A stretch of 64,000 nt of DNA from Ranitomeya variabilis (Eukaryota; Chordata; Amphibia; Anura; Dendrobatidae): positions 789,808,775 through 789,872,774 of the forward strand of contig NC_135232.1 of assembly GCF_051348905.1 (NCBI RefSeq), in the 5' to 3' direction. Both the position numbers and the translations under genes were made by a program. Positions 1-8,636 of the stretch are shown here, piece after piece. The notes below the pieces were generated by a model, which had not been told where the DNA came from, did not search any database, and saw only the letters and a list, made by a program, of their open reading frames with translations. Numbering within the stretch: position 1 is the stretch's first letter; each line of letters opens with the position of its first letter.

Positions 1-1540
1 CCATATACGGGGTATCAGCGTTCTCAGCACAAATTGGACAACAACTTTTGTGGTCCAATTTCTCCTGTTACCCTTGGGAAAATAAAAATGTGGGGGCTAA
101 AATATAATTTTTGTGGAAAAAAAAATATTTATTATTTTCACGGCTCTGCGTTATAAACTGTAGTGAAACACTTGTTGGTTCAAAGTTCTCACAACACATC
201 TAGATAAGTTCCTTGGGGGGTCTAGTTTCCAATATGGGGTCACTTGTGGGGGGTTTCTACTGTTTAGGTACATCAGGGACTCTGCAAATGCAACATGACG
301 CCTGCAGACCAATCCATCTAAGTCTGCATTTCAAATGGCGCTCCTTCCCTTCCGAGCTCTGCCGTGCGCCCAAACAGTGGTTCCCCCCATATATGGGGTA
401 TCAGCGTACTCAGCACAAACTGGACAACAACTTTAGTGGTCCAATTTCTCCTGTTACCCTTGGGAAAAAAATGTGGGGGCTAAAATATTTTTGTGGGAAA
501 AAAAATATTTTTTATTTTCAAGGCTGCGTTATAAACTGTAGTGAAACACTTGCTGGTTCAAAGTTCTCACAACACATCTAGATAAGTTCCGAGCTCTGCC
601 GTGCGCCCAAACAGTGGTTCCCCCCATATATGGGGTATCAGCATACTCAGCACAAACTGGACAACAACTTTTGTGGTCCAATTTCTCCTGTTACCCTTGG
701 GGAAAAAAATTGCGGGCTAAAACATCATTTTGTGGAAAGAAAAAATTATTTTTTAATTTTCACGGTGCTACATTCTAAACTTTAGTGAAACAATTGGGGG
801 TTAAAAGTGCTCACCACACATCTAGATAAGTTCCTTAGGGGGTCTTCTTTCCACAATGGGGTCATTTGTGGGGGGTTTCTACTGTTTAGACACGTCAGGG
901 GCTCTCCAAACGTGACATGGGTTCCGATCTCAATTCCAGCCAATTTTGCATTGAAAAGTCAAACGGCGCTCCTTCCCTTCCGAGCTCTGCCATGCGCTCA
1001 AACAGTGGTTTATCCCCATATATGAAGTATCAGCGTACTCAGGACAAATTGCACAACAACTTTTGGGGTCCAATTTATCCTGTTACCCTTGGGAAAATAA
1101 AAAATTTGGGGCGAAAAGATCATTTTTGTGAAAATTAATATGAAATTTTTTTACGGCTCTACATTATAAACTCCTGTGAAGCACTTGGAGGTTCAAAGTG
1201 CTCACCACACATCTAGATAAGTTCCTTAGGGGGTCTACTTTCCAAAATGGTGTCACTTGTGGGGGTTTCCACTGTTTAGGCACGTCAGGGGCTCTCCAAT
1301 CATGACATGGGTTCCAATCTCAATTCCAGCAAATCTTGCATTGAAAAGTCAAATGGCTCTCCTTCCCTTCCGAGCTCTGCCATGTGCCCAAACATTGGTT
1401 TACCCCAACATGTGGGGTATCGGCATACTCAGGACAAATTGTACAACGACTTTTGTGGTCCAATTTCTCCTGTTATCCTTGGTAAGATAAAACAAATTGA
1501 TCTGAAGTAAAAATTTTGTGAAAAAAAAGTTAAATGTTCA
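1..1540 (+). repeat. Diverged ~0.4-kb subrepeats inside transposon copy 1
   Basis: The same phrases recur: ACTGTTTAGG near 259, 881 and 1271; GAGCTCTGCC; GGGGTATC; and CAATTT(C/A)TCCTGTTA. One block is shortened at its 5' side near 590. Short reading frames in this stretch repeat with the blocks and are not genes. Confidence 0.8.
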
Positions 1541-2118
1541 ATTTTTTTTGAACATTCCAAAAATTCCTGTGAAGCACCTGAAGGGTTAATAAAATTTTTG
1601 AATGTGGTTTTGAGTACCTTGTGGGGTGCAGTTTTTAGAATGGTGTCACTTTTGGGTATTTTCTGTCATATAGACCCCTCAAAGTCACTTCAAGTGTGAG
1701 GTGGTCCGTAAAAAAAATGGTTTTGCAAATTTTGTTACAAAAGTGAGAAATCGCTGGTCAACTTTTAACCCTTACAACTCCCTAACAAAAAAATTATGTT
1801 TCCAAAATTGTGATGATGTAAAGCAGACATGTGGGAAATGTTGTTTATTAACTATAATATGTGATATAACTCTCTAATTTAAAATTTCTAAATTTTCATA
1901 ATTTTCGACAAATTTCTGTTTTTTTCACAAATAAATGCAAGTCATATCGAAGAAGTTTTACCACTATCATAAAGTACAATATGTCACGAGAAAACAATGT
2001 CAGAATCACCAGGATCCATTGAAGCATTTCAGAGTTATGACTTCATAAAGTGACAGTGGTCAGAATTGTAAAAATTGGCCCTGTCACTTAGGTGAAAACA
2101 GGCTTCGGGGTGAAGGGG
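1..2118 (+). mobile_element. Non-autonomous TTAA-type DNA transposon, 3' part (copy 1)
   Basis: This stretch matches 6519-8636 almost base for base and ends with the same terminus, GAAGGGG followed by TTAA. The 5' part lies outside the window. It holds diverged subrepeats of about 0.4 kb (to about 1540) and then an AT-rich 3' region. No transposase-like reading frame is present, so it would have to be moved by enzymes encoded elsewhere. The TTAA target and short CCCC-starting inverted ends are what piggyBac- and Kolobok-type elements use; which of the two cannot be decided here. Confidence 0.75.
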
Positions 2119-2122
2119 TTAA
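2119..2122. repeat. TTAA target-site duplication, right side of transposon copy 1
   Basis: TTAA separates the element end (GAAGGGG) from tRNA-unit sequence. Uninterrupted units have a single TTAA at this place, for example at 3579. Confidence 0.8.
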
Positions 2123-2375
2123 AATTCGTTTTTGTATGTGTTTACAAGATATGCAAAACGTGGACATTCTTTGGCTAAACAGTGGCGAAATAAGTTTAAA
2201 GATGAGAACAGAGTGATATCAGCTGCCTTGTCCTCATAAACACTTTCTGCTTCGCTAACGAGATCACTGAAATCATGTAAGCAGGTAATTTTTGGAGAGC
2301 CGAAATTCAGTGGACATGAGTTTTTTGTTATTAAGTTAATTTTTATGGTGAGAATTAGTTTATAATTTTGGACAA

Positions 2376-2477
2376 ATCATCTGATCTCTTTTCATAATAA
2401 TCTAGAGTTAACACAAATTACCACTAATCATCTGATCTCTTTTCATAATAATCTAGAGTTAACACAAATTACCACTA
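2376..2477 (+). repeat. 51-bp tandem duplication in spacer
   Basis: Two adjacent identical 51-bp copies (2376-2426 and 2427-2477), beginning ATCATCTGATCTC and ending TTACCACTA. Array units after 10 kb have a single copy. The duplication is shared only with the unit at 8641-10097. Confidence 0.93.
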
Positions 2478-3189
2478 TAAAATCTGAAGCAGTAAACTTT
2501 GTGAAAGCCAAATTTTGTATCAGTCTGAAATCTTTTGGCCATTAATGTAGTCCTAGATATTTTTAGAAAAACTGTAAAAGGAAAAAATGAGGAAAGGAAA
2601 AACTTCTAAAGAAAAGCTTAGCTGACTTCTAAAATCAGGATATCTAGCAGGAGCACTCCAGAAAATTTCCCTGCATTCATTTGGACTAAAACAAATGTTC
2701 TCTGATAGTCTTATCATATGGCTAAAATTATTTCCTTTGTTTTGACTAATATCCTTCCCAAACCAGTGTCCCATTAGCGTACAACGAAACTGATGTTCCA
2801 AGCCATTTTTCTAGGCTTAAGTTCCTAAGGGTTAGTGGCTACTGCATTGAAGCTGTAGAAAGTAAAAAAGATCAAAGCTTGAGAGTCAGAAACCAGCAAA
2901 ATCAACCCCTTTTGTGGTCTTGCATACATTACTGTGCCACATTTTACCAACAGGGAACTATGTTAGTAATTTATAATGAACTCCTGGCATGTAAGACTAA
3001 AAAAGTGCATGTAATGAGTTTTAGTATGAAATAGATCTTTCCCTTTTACATTATATGCATTTTCTTTCTGATCAGTTTTACCTTTACAAATAAGAAAACA
3101 AAAGCAAAGTTCCATAGAGAAAAGAAATCTTTCTGTTATCCAGTCATCAGGAAACTGTTGAGTATCTAGATTTGACAAAACACCTACTT

Positions 3190-3204
3190 CAAGTAAGAGA
3201 CTTG
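3190..3204 (+). promoter_or_regulatory. Small hairpin in tRNA 5' leader
   Basis: CAAGT-AAGAG-ACTTG can form a 5-bp stem with a 5-nt loop, ending one base before the tRNA. All copies keep the pairing, including the class with CAGGT, where G-U replaces A-U. A role in processing by RNase P or in start-site choice is only a guess. Confidence 0.4.
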
Positions 3205-3212
3205 TGGCTCTG

Positions 3213-3223
3213 TGGCGCAATGG
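3213..3223 (+). promoter_or_regulatory. Pol III A box of tRNA gene 1
   Basis: TGGCGCAATGG fits the eukaryotic A-box pattern TRGCNNARNGG. The same box is found in every intact copy except those noted for genes 4 (G19 changed) and the U11 class (TGGTGCAATGG). Confidence 0.85.
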
Positions 3224-3269
3224 ATAGCGCATTGGACTTCTAGGGAACTGATGTGATTCAAAGGTTGTG

Positions 3270-3280
3270 GGTTCAAGTCC
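3270..3280 (+). promoter_or_regulatory. Pol III B box of tRNA gene 1
   Basis: GGTTCAAGTCC fits the B-box pattern GGTTCRANNCC bound by TFIIIC. Most later copies have GGTTCGAGTCC, and three have GGTTCGAATCC. Confidence 0.85.
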
Positions 3281-3293
3281 CACCAGAGTCGTA

Positions 3294-3297
3294 TTTT
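3294..3297 (+). terminator. Pol III terminator (TTTT) of tRNA gene 1
   Basis: The first run of four T on the coding strand, two bases after the discriminator G (context GTATTTTAAAG). The same context follows every intact copy in the array. Confidence 0.85.
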
Positions 3298-3466
3298 AAA
3301 GTTTGTGTGACATTCATACTTTGTCTCAGTTGTTGGAAATATGAAAAAGGAAAAAAAATGTATCAGATCTGCGCTTCATATTAACATTTAGAGAAAATTA
3401 GAAGCCGTATTTAGGTTTGAACTTGTCAAAGAACGTAGAAGGAGCAGATACTAAAGGCTCATTGAC

Positions 3467-3513
3467 ACAAACAATAGCATATAGGGCACAATAAATTATT
3501 GCATATTGTTTGT
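3467..3513 (+). repeat. Conserved inverted repeat in spacer
   Basis: ACAAACAATA (3467-3476) and its complement TATTGTTTGT (3504-3513) flank a 27-bp AT-rich centre that itself contains the palindrome CAATAAATTATTG. The pattern is kept in every unit, about 180 bp after the tRNA in 1,412-bp units. Confidence 0.7.
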
Positions 3514-3578
3514 CTAGTGATTGGTGTTCTGTTTCCTGTTTTCAGTAGTCCCAAGTTGTTTTTTTAATTTGAACCTTT

Positions 3579-3738
3579 TTAAAAGTCGTTTTTGTATGTG
3601 TTTACAAGATATGCAAAACGTGGACATTCTTTGGCTAAAAAGTGGCAAAACAAGTTTAAAGATAACAGAGTGATATTAGCTGTCTTGTCCTCGTAAACAC
3701 TTTCTGCTTCGCTAACGAGATCACTGAAATCATGTAAG
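3579..3738 (+). repeat. 5' remnant of a tRNA repeat unit
   Basis: This matches the start of a unit (TTAAAAGTC... to ...ATCATGTAAG) but differs from array units by several substitutions and a short deletion (for example AAAGATAACAG where others have AAAGATGAGAACAG). It breaks off where other units continue CAGGTAATTTTTGG. Confidence 0.85.
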
Positions 3739-3751
3739 GCCTGTTTCACAC

Positions 3752-3806
3752 GTCAGTGGCTCCGGTACGTGTGGTGACAGCTTTCTCACGTACCGGAGAC
3801 ACTGAC
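3752..3806. repeat. 20-bp-stem hairpin
   Basis: The arms 3752-3771 and 3787-3806 (GTCAGTGGCTCCGGTACGTG and its complement with one mismatch) enclose a 15-nt loop. Confidence 0.85.
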
Positions 3807-4089
3807 TCACGTAGACACATTAAAACGAATGTGTCTCTGCACATGTCAGCGTGTTTTCACGGACCATGTGTCCGTTTGAAAAACAGGGAGACATGTCAGT
3901 GTTCGTGGGAGCGCACGGATCACACGGACCCATTAAAGTCAATGGGATCGTGTAAAACACGTACCGCACACGGATGCTGTCCGTGTGCCGTCCGTGTGCC
4001 ATGCAGGAGACAGTGCTACAGTAAGCGCTGTCCCCACAGCTTGTGGTGCTGAAGCCGCCATTCATTTCTTCTCTCCAGCAGAGAGAGAC

Positions 4090-4401
4090 AAGGAATGAAA
4101 AATCAATTTTTTTTTATTATTTTTGTCTTTAAAATCAAGTTCCTTGTCACCTCCCCCCTCCCACCCCCTGTGCGCCTGCCCGCTGGAAATAAAATACTCA
4201 CCCAGCTCCCTCGATGCTTCCTCTCAGCACCGCAGCTTGTCATGTATGAGCGGTCACGTGGTGCCGCTCATTACAGTGATGAGAGCTGGGTGAGTATTTT
4301 ATTTCCAGCGGGCGGGCGCACAGGGGGTGGGAGGGGGGAGGTGACAAGGAACTTGATTTTAAAGACAAAAATAATTTAAAAAAATTGATTTTTTATTCCT
4401 T
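4090..4401. repeat. Long inverted repeat, ~119-bp arms
   Basis: The arms 4090-4208 and 4283-4401 are near-perfect complements, from AAGGAATGAAAAATCAA outward to CCCAGCTC inward. The 74-bp loop contains its own imperfect palindrome at 4246-4271 centred on CACGTG. The arms run through an AAAATACTCACCCAGCTC segment and a C-rich tract. The frames read across it on both strands are artefacts of symmetry. Confidence 0.9.
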
Positions 4402-4667
4402 CTCTCCAGCGAACGCTGCTGGAAAAATGTGAAAAAAATAAAAAAATATAAAAGTTTAAATCACCCCCCTTTAGCCCCAATCAAAATAAATCAATAAAAA
4501 AACAAATCTACACATATTTGGTATTGCCGCGTTCAGAATCGCCTGATCTATCAATAAAAAAAAGCATTAACCTGATCGCTAAACGGCGTAGCGAGAAAAA
4601 AATCGAAACACCAGAATTACGTATTTTGGGTCACCGCGACATTGCATTAAAATGCAATAACGGGCGA

Positions 4668-4870
4668 TCATATTAACATTTAGAGAAAATTAGAAGCCGT
4701 ATTTAGGTTTGAACTTGTCAAAGAACGTAGAAGGAGAAGATACTAAAGGCTCATTAACACAAACGATAGCATATAGGGCACAATAAATTATTGCATATTG
4801 TTTGTCTAGTGGTTGGTGTTCTGTTTCCTGTTTTCAGTAGTCCCAAGTTCTTTTTTTAATTTGAACCTTT
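4668..4870 (+). repeat. 3' remnant of a tRNA repeat unit
   Basis: This resumes unit sequence at TCATATTAACATTTAG and continues to the TTAA where the transposon sits. It has a few private changes (AGGAGAAGATAC, ACAAACGATAGC, CTAGTGGTTGG), consistent with an older or less homogenised unit. Confidence 0.88.
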
Positions 4871-4874
4871 TTAA
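4871..4874. repeat. TTAA target-site duplication, left side of transposon copy 2
   Basis: Context CCTTTTTAA then CCCCTTC. Empty sites elsewhere in the array read CCTTTTTAAAAGTC. Confidence 0.85.
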
Positions 4875-4888
4875 CCCCTTCGCGACAT

Positions 4889-5294
4889 GCGCCATACTAG
4901 TACTGCGCTGCCGGCACTGCATTTGTGCCAGCAGCAGTACTAGTACGGCGCACCGATCACCTCGGTCTCACGCTGAGCGGCGCGGTGATCGGGTGCAGGT
5001 GTTAGCTGTATATGACAGCTGACACCCCGCAGCAATGCCCACGATCAGCGCTAGCGCCGATTGCGGGCATTTAACCCTTCTGATGCCGCTGTCAGTAGTG
5101 ACAGCGACATAGTGGGGGAATGCGCAGGAACGGGGGCTCCCTGCGCTCTCCCACCGGAGCAACGCGATGAAATCGCGTTGCTCCGGTGATCCGGAAGGAG
5201 TCCCCGGATCCAAGATGGCCGCGGGACTCCTTCCGGGTCATGAAATGACCTGGCTAGCCGGCGCCTGCTGACAGCTGCTGAGAGCAGGCGCCGG
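4889..5294. repeat. Chain of adjacent hairpins in transposon 5' region
   Basis: Paired arms follow one another: 4889-4909 with 4931-4951 (around ACTAGTAC), 5152-5168 with 5172-5188, 5191-5204 with 5223-5236, GGTCAT with ATGACC at 5236-5250, and 5258-5269 with 5283-5294. Weaker pairs lie between (CGATCACC/GGTGATCG and a GTCAGCTG-like pair near 5000-5025). The segment is clearly GC-rich against an AT-rich background. Confidence 0.82.
5152..5188. repeat. Perfect 17-bp hairpin
   Basis: CACCGGAGCAACGCGAT pairs exactly with 5172-5188 across a 3-nt GAA loop. It is the tightest hairpin of the chain. Confidence 0.9.
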
Positions 5295-5625
5295 AAAGCC
5301 AACTAAACTTCCCTATGCACACTGTCAGATCAACGATCTGATCTAATACAGTGATGTCCCACCCTGGGACAATAGTAAAAAGTAAAAAAAAAAATATAGA
5401 ATGTATAAAAAAAAATCCCCAAATAAAGGAAAAAAAAAATTTTCCCAGTAAATCCATTTATTTATGTAAATAAAAAAAAACAATAAAAGTACACATATTT
5501 GGTATCGCCGCATCCGTAACGACCCGCTCTATAAAACTATCCCACTAGTTAACCCCTTCAGTGAACACCGCAAAAAAAACAAGGCAAAAAACAACGCTTT
5601 ATTATCATACAGGAGAACAAAAAGT

Positions 5626-6200
5626 GGAATAACACGCGATCAAAAAGACGGATATAAATAACCATGGTACCGCTGAAAACGTCATCTTGTCCCGCAAAAA
5701 AAAAGCAGCCATACAGCATCATCAGCAGAAAAATAAAAAAGTTATAGCTCTCAGAATAAAGCGATGCAAAAGCAATTATTTTTTTATATAAAATAGTTTT
5801 TATTGTGTAAAAGCGCCAAAACATAAAAAAATTATATAAATGAGGTATCGCTGTAATCATACTGACCTGAAGAATAAAGCTGCTTTATCAATTTTACCAC
5901 TCGTGGAACGCTATAAACGCCCCCTAAAAGAATTTCAGGAATTGCTGGTTTTTGTTCATTCCGCCTCCCAAAAATCGGAATAAAAAGCGATCAAAAAATG
6001 TCATGTGCCGAAAATGGTACCAATAAAAACGTCAACTCGTCCCGCAAACAATAAGATCTCACATGACTCTGTGGGCAAAAATATGGATAAATTATAGTTC
6101 TCAAAATGTGATGCAAAAACTATTTTTTCCAATAAAAAGCATCTTTTAGTGTGTGACGGCTGCCAATCATAAAAATCCGACAAAAAAACGCTATAAATGT
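5626..6200 (+). repeat. Diverged ~350-bp tandem duplication inside transposon
   Basis: GGAATAACACGCGATCAAAA at 5626 and GGAATAAAAAGCGATCAAAA at 5977 start two segments that share further landmarks in the same order (GGTACC, AAAACGTCA, CTCGTCCCGCAAA or TTGTCCCGCAAA, TTATAG, CTCTATAAA-like ends). Frames on the minus strand here are short and featureless. Confidence 0.7.
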
Positions 6201-6281
6201 AAATCAAACCCCCCTTCATCACCCCCTTAGTTAGGGAAAAATAATAAAATTTTAAAAAAATTATTTATTTCCATTTTCCCA

Positions 6282-6361
6282 TTAGGGTTAGGGTTAGGGC
6301 TAGGGTTAGGGTTGGGGTTAGGGCTAGGGTAGGGCTAGGGTTAGGGCTGGGGTTAGGGTTT
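6282..6361 (+). repeat. Degenerate TTAGGG-like tract
   Basis: About 80 bp of TTAGGG and close variants (CTAGGG, TTGGGG, CTGGGG). The repeats lie inside the transposon and are carried by it, so this is not evidence of a chromosome end. Confidence 0.85.
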
Positions 6362-6383
6362 TAGTTAGAATTGGGGGGTTTCC

Positions 6384-8058
6384 ACTGTTTAGGCACATCA
6401 GGGGCTCTCCAAACGCGACATGGCGTCCGATCTCAATACCAGCCAATTCTGCTTTGAACAAGTAAAACAGTGCTTCTTCCCTTCCGAGCTCTGCCGTGCG
6501 CCCAAACAGTGGTTCCCTCCATATACGGGGTATCAGCGTTCTCAGCACAAATTGGACAACAACTTTTGTGGTCCAATTTCTCCTGTTACCCTTGGGAAAA
6601 TAAAAATGTGGGGGCTAAAATATAATTTTTGTGGAAAAAAAAATATTTATTATTTTCACGGCTCTGCGTTATAAACTGTAGTGAAACACTTGTTGGTTCA
6701 AAGTTCTCACAACACATCTAGATAAGTTCCTTGGGGGGTCTAGTTTCCAATATGGGGTCACTTGTGGGGGGTTTCTACTGTTTAGGTACATCAGGGACTC
6801 TGCAAATGCAACATGACGCCTGCAGACCAATCCATCTAAGTCTGCATTTCAAATGGCGCTCCTTCCCTTCCGAGCTCTGCCGTGCGCCCAAACAGTGGTT
6901 CCCCCCATATATGGGGTATCAGCGTACTCAGCACAAACTGGACAACAACTTTAGTGGTCCAATTTCTCCTGTTACCCTTGGGAAAAAAATGTGGGGGCTA
7001 AAATATTTTTGTGGGAAAAAAAATATTTTTTATTTTCAAGGCTGCGTTATAAACTGTAGTGAAACACTTGCTGGTTCAAAGTTCTCACAACACATCTAGA
7101 TAAGTTCCGAGCTCTGCCGTGCGCCCAAACAGTGGTTCCCCCCATATATGGGGTATCAGCATACTCAGCACAAACTGGACAACAACTTTTGTGGTCCAAT
7201 TTCTCCTGTTACCCTTGGGGGAAAAAATTGCGGGCTAAAACATCATTTTGTGGAAAGAAAAAATTATTTTTTAATTTTCACGGCGCTACATTCTAAACTT
7301 TAGTGAAACAATTGGGGGTTAAAAGTGCTCACCACACATCTAGATAAGTTCCTTAGGGGGTCTTCTTTCCAAAATGGGGTCATTTGTGGGGGGTTTCTAC
7401 TGTTTAGACACGTCAGGGGCTCTCCAAACGTGACATGGGTTCCGATCTCAATTCCAGCCAATTTTGCATTGAAAAGTCAAACGGCGCTCCTTCCCTTCCG
7501 AGCTCTGCCATGCGCTCAAACAGTGGTTTATCCCCATATATGAAGTATCAGCGTACTCAGGACAAATTGCACAACAACTTTTGGGGTCCAATTTATCCTG
7601 TTACCCTTGGGAAAATAAAAAATTTGGGGCGAAAAGATCATTTTTGTGAAAATTAATATGACATTTTTTTACGGCTCTACATTATAAACTCCTGTGAAGC
7701 ACTTGGAGGTTCAAAGTGCTCACCACACATCTAGATAAGTTCCTTAGGGGGTCTACTTTCCAAAATGGTGTCACTTGTGGGGGTTTCCACTGTTTAGGCA
7801 CGTCAGGGGCTCTCCAATCATGACATGGGTTCCAATCTCAATTCCAGCAAATCTTGCATTGAAAAGTCAAATGGCTCTCCTTCCCTTCCGAGCTCTGCCA
7901 TGTGCCCAAACATTGGTTTACCCCAACATGTGGGGTATCGGCATACTCAGGACAAATTGTACAACGACTTTTGTGGTCCAATTTCTCCTGTTATCCTTGG
8001 TAAGATAAAACAAATTGATCTGAAGTAAAAATTTTGTGAAAAAAAAGTTAAATGTTCA
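6384..8058 (+). repeat. Diverged ~0.4-kb subrepeats inside transposon copy 2
   Basis: Blocks start with ACTGTTTAGG-like sequence at about 6384, 6777, 7399 and 7789 (spacing 393, 622, 390). The long interval contains an extra block lacking its 5' part, joined near 7107 where GATAAGTTCC runs straight into GAGCTCTGCC. Frames on the + strand (for example 6731-7099) repeat from block to block and show no domain. Confidence 0.82.
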
Positions 8059-8636
8059 ATTTTTTTTGAACATTCCAAAAATTCCTGTGAAGCACCTGAA
8101 GGGTTAATAAAATTTTTGAATGTGGTTTTGAGTACCTTGTGGGGTGCAGTTTTTAGAATGGTGTCACTTTTGGGTATTTTCTGTCATATAGACCCCTCAA
8201 AGTCACTTCAAGTGTGAGGTGGTCCGTAAAAAAAATGGTTTTGCAAATTTTGTTACAAAAGTGAGAAATCGCTGGTCAACTTTTAACCCTTACAACTCCC
8301 TAACAAAAAAATTATGTTTCCAAAATTGTGATGATGTAAAGCAGACATGTGGGAAATGTTGTTTATTAACTATAATATGTGATATAACTCTCTAATTTAA
8401 AATTTCTAAATTTTCATAATTTTCGACAAATTTCTGTTTTTTTCACAAATAAATGCAAGTCATATCGAAGAAGTTTTACCACTATCATAAAGTACAATAT
8501 GTCACGAGAAAACAATGTCAGAATCACCAGGATCCATTGAAGCATTTCAGAGTTATGACTTCATAAAGTGACAGTGGTCAGAATTGTAAAAATTGGCCCT
8601 GTCACTTAGGTGAAAACAGGCTTCGGGGTGAAGGGG

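Larger units (their letters stand above)
3206..3291 (+). tRNA. tRNA-Arg-TCT: tRNA-Arg(UCU) gene 1, with 13-nt intron
   Basis: Reads AGA codons with anticodon UCU (3239-3241). The acceptor stem GGCTCTG/CAGAGTC carries the G2-U71 wobble also present in human tRNA-Arg-UCU. The D stem is GCGC/GCGC and the loop contains G18G19. The anticodon stem is TTGGA/TTCAA, and the T stem GTGGG/CCCAC encloses loop TTCAAGT. The discriminator is G73; CCA is not encoded, as expected in eukaryotes. A 13-nt intron (3243-3255, GGGAACTGATGTG) sits after position 37, the normal place for nuclear tRNA introns, and leaves a 73-nt mature body. The A box, B box and a TTTT terminator are all present, so transcription by RNA polymerase III is plausible. 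It differs from the commonest array version by A57 instead of G57 in the T loop, which is an allowed purine change. Confidence 0.97.
2119..3578 (+). repeat. tRNA-Arg repeat unit 1
   Basis: This is one unit of the tandem tDNA repeat, measured from TTAA to TTAA. It is about 50 bp longer than the 1,412-bp standard because of an internal 51-bp duplication. It contains tRNA gene 1 near its 3' third. The rest is AT-rich spacer with no recognised second gene. Confidence 0.9.
3739..4667. mobile_element. Unclassified palindrome-rich repeat replacing the middle of a tRNA unit
   Basis: These 929 bp replace roughly 1.1 kb of unit sequence, including the tRNA gene. The 5' third contains a 20-bp hairpin and several CACACGG/CCGTGTG repeats; the centre is a long inverted repeat; the last 160 bp resemble the interior of the TTAA element (TACACATATTTGGTAT near 4509). 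No matching terminal repeats or target duplication are visible, so it looks like a truncated insertion or a patch from a deletion-repair event. Reading frames here are by-products of the inverted repeat. Confidence 0.6.
4875..8636 (+). mobile_element. Non-autonomous TTAA-type DNA transposon, complete copy 2
   Basis: The 3,762-bp element has short inverted ends, CCCCTTCGC at the left and the complement of CCCCTTCAC at the right, and is bounded by TTAA on both sides. In order it holds: a GC-rich chain of hairpins (4889-5294), an AT-rich middle with a diverged 0.35-kb duplication, a TTAGGG-like tract, about four and a half 0.4-kb subrepeats, and an AT-rich 3' region of about 0.55 kb. No frame over 125 codons and no transposase motif was seen. 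The TTAA site suggests a piggyBac- or Kolobok-type enzyme supplied in trans. The strand is arbitrary. Confidence 0.78.

Noticed and set aside
213-581. Plus-strand frames of 67-122 codons in the transposon
   Set aside because: They follow the 0.4-kb subrepeats and overlap each other in several frames; there is no transposase motif.
2553-2801. An 82-codon minus-strand frame (73 codons in some copies), repeated in most units
   Set aside because: It is kept only because the repeat units are nearly identical; the start codon is lost in several copies and base changes show no preference for silent sites. No recognisable domain.
2963-3283. A 106-codon minus-strand frame starting MGLEPTTF, repeated in every unit
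   Set aside because: Its first ~27 codons are the antisense of the tRNA gene, a well-known source of false hypothetical proteins. It changes whenever the tRNA or spacer changes and has no domain.
3206-3291. tRNA-derived SINE instead of a true tRNA gene
   Set aside because: The intron, full cloverleaf, immediate TTTT terminator, and absence of a tRNA-unrelated body or A-rich tail point to a real tRNA gene.
3530-3548. Splice-acceptor-like tract (TTCCTGTTTTCAG) and donor-like GGTAAG sites in the spacer
   Set aside because: Isolated matches in AT-rich DNA with no coding exon on either side.
3656-3736. Possible C/D-box snoRNA in the spacer (a GATGAGA-like C box in normal units and ACTGA)
   Set aside because: The C box does not fit the consensus, there is no terminal stem, and this copy lacks the motif altogether.
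3756-4379. Frames of 81-98 codons on both strands
   Set aside because: They come from palindromic GC-rich repeat sequence, and the frame at 4095-4379 spans both arms of the inverted repeat.
6282-6361. Chromosome end (telomere)
   Set aside because: The tract is 80 bp, degenerate, and inside a transposon flanked by array DNA.
4813-6548. Frames of 67-100 codons in the 5' half of the transposon
   Set aside because: They run through hairpins, homopolymer-rich AT sequence or the TTAGGG-like tract and resemble no protein family.
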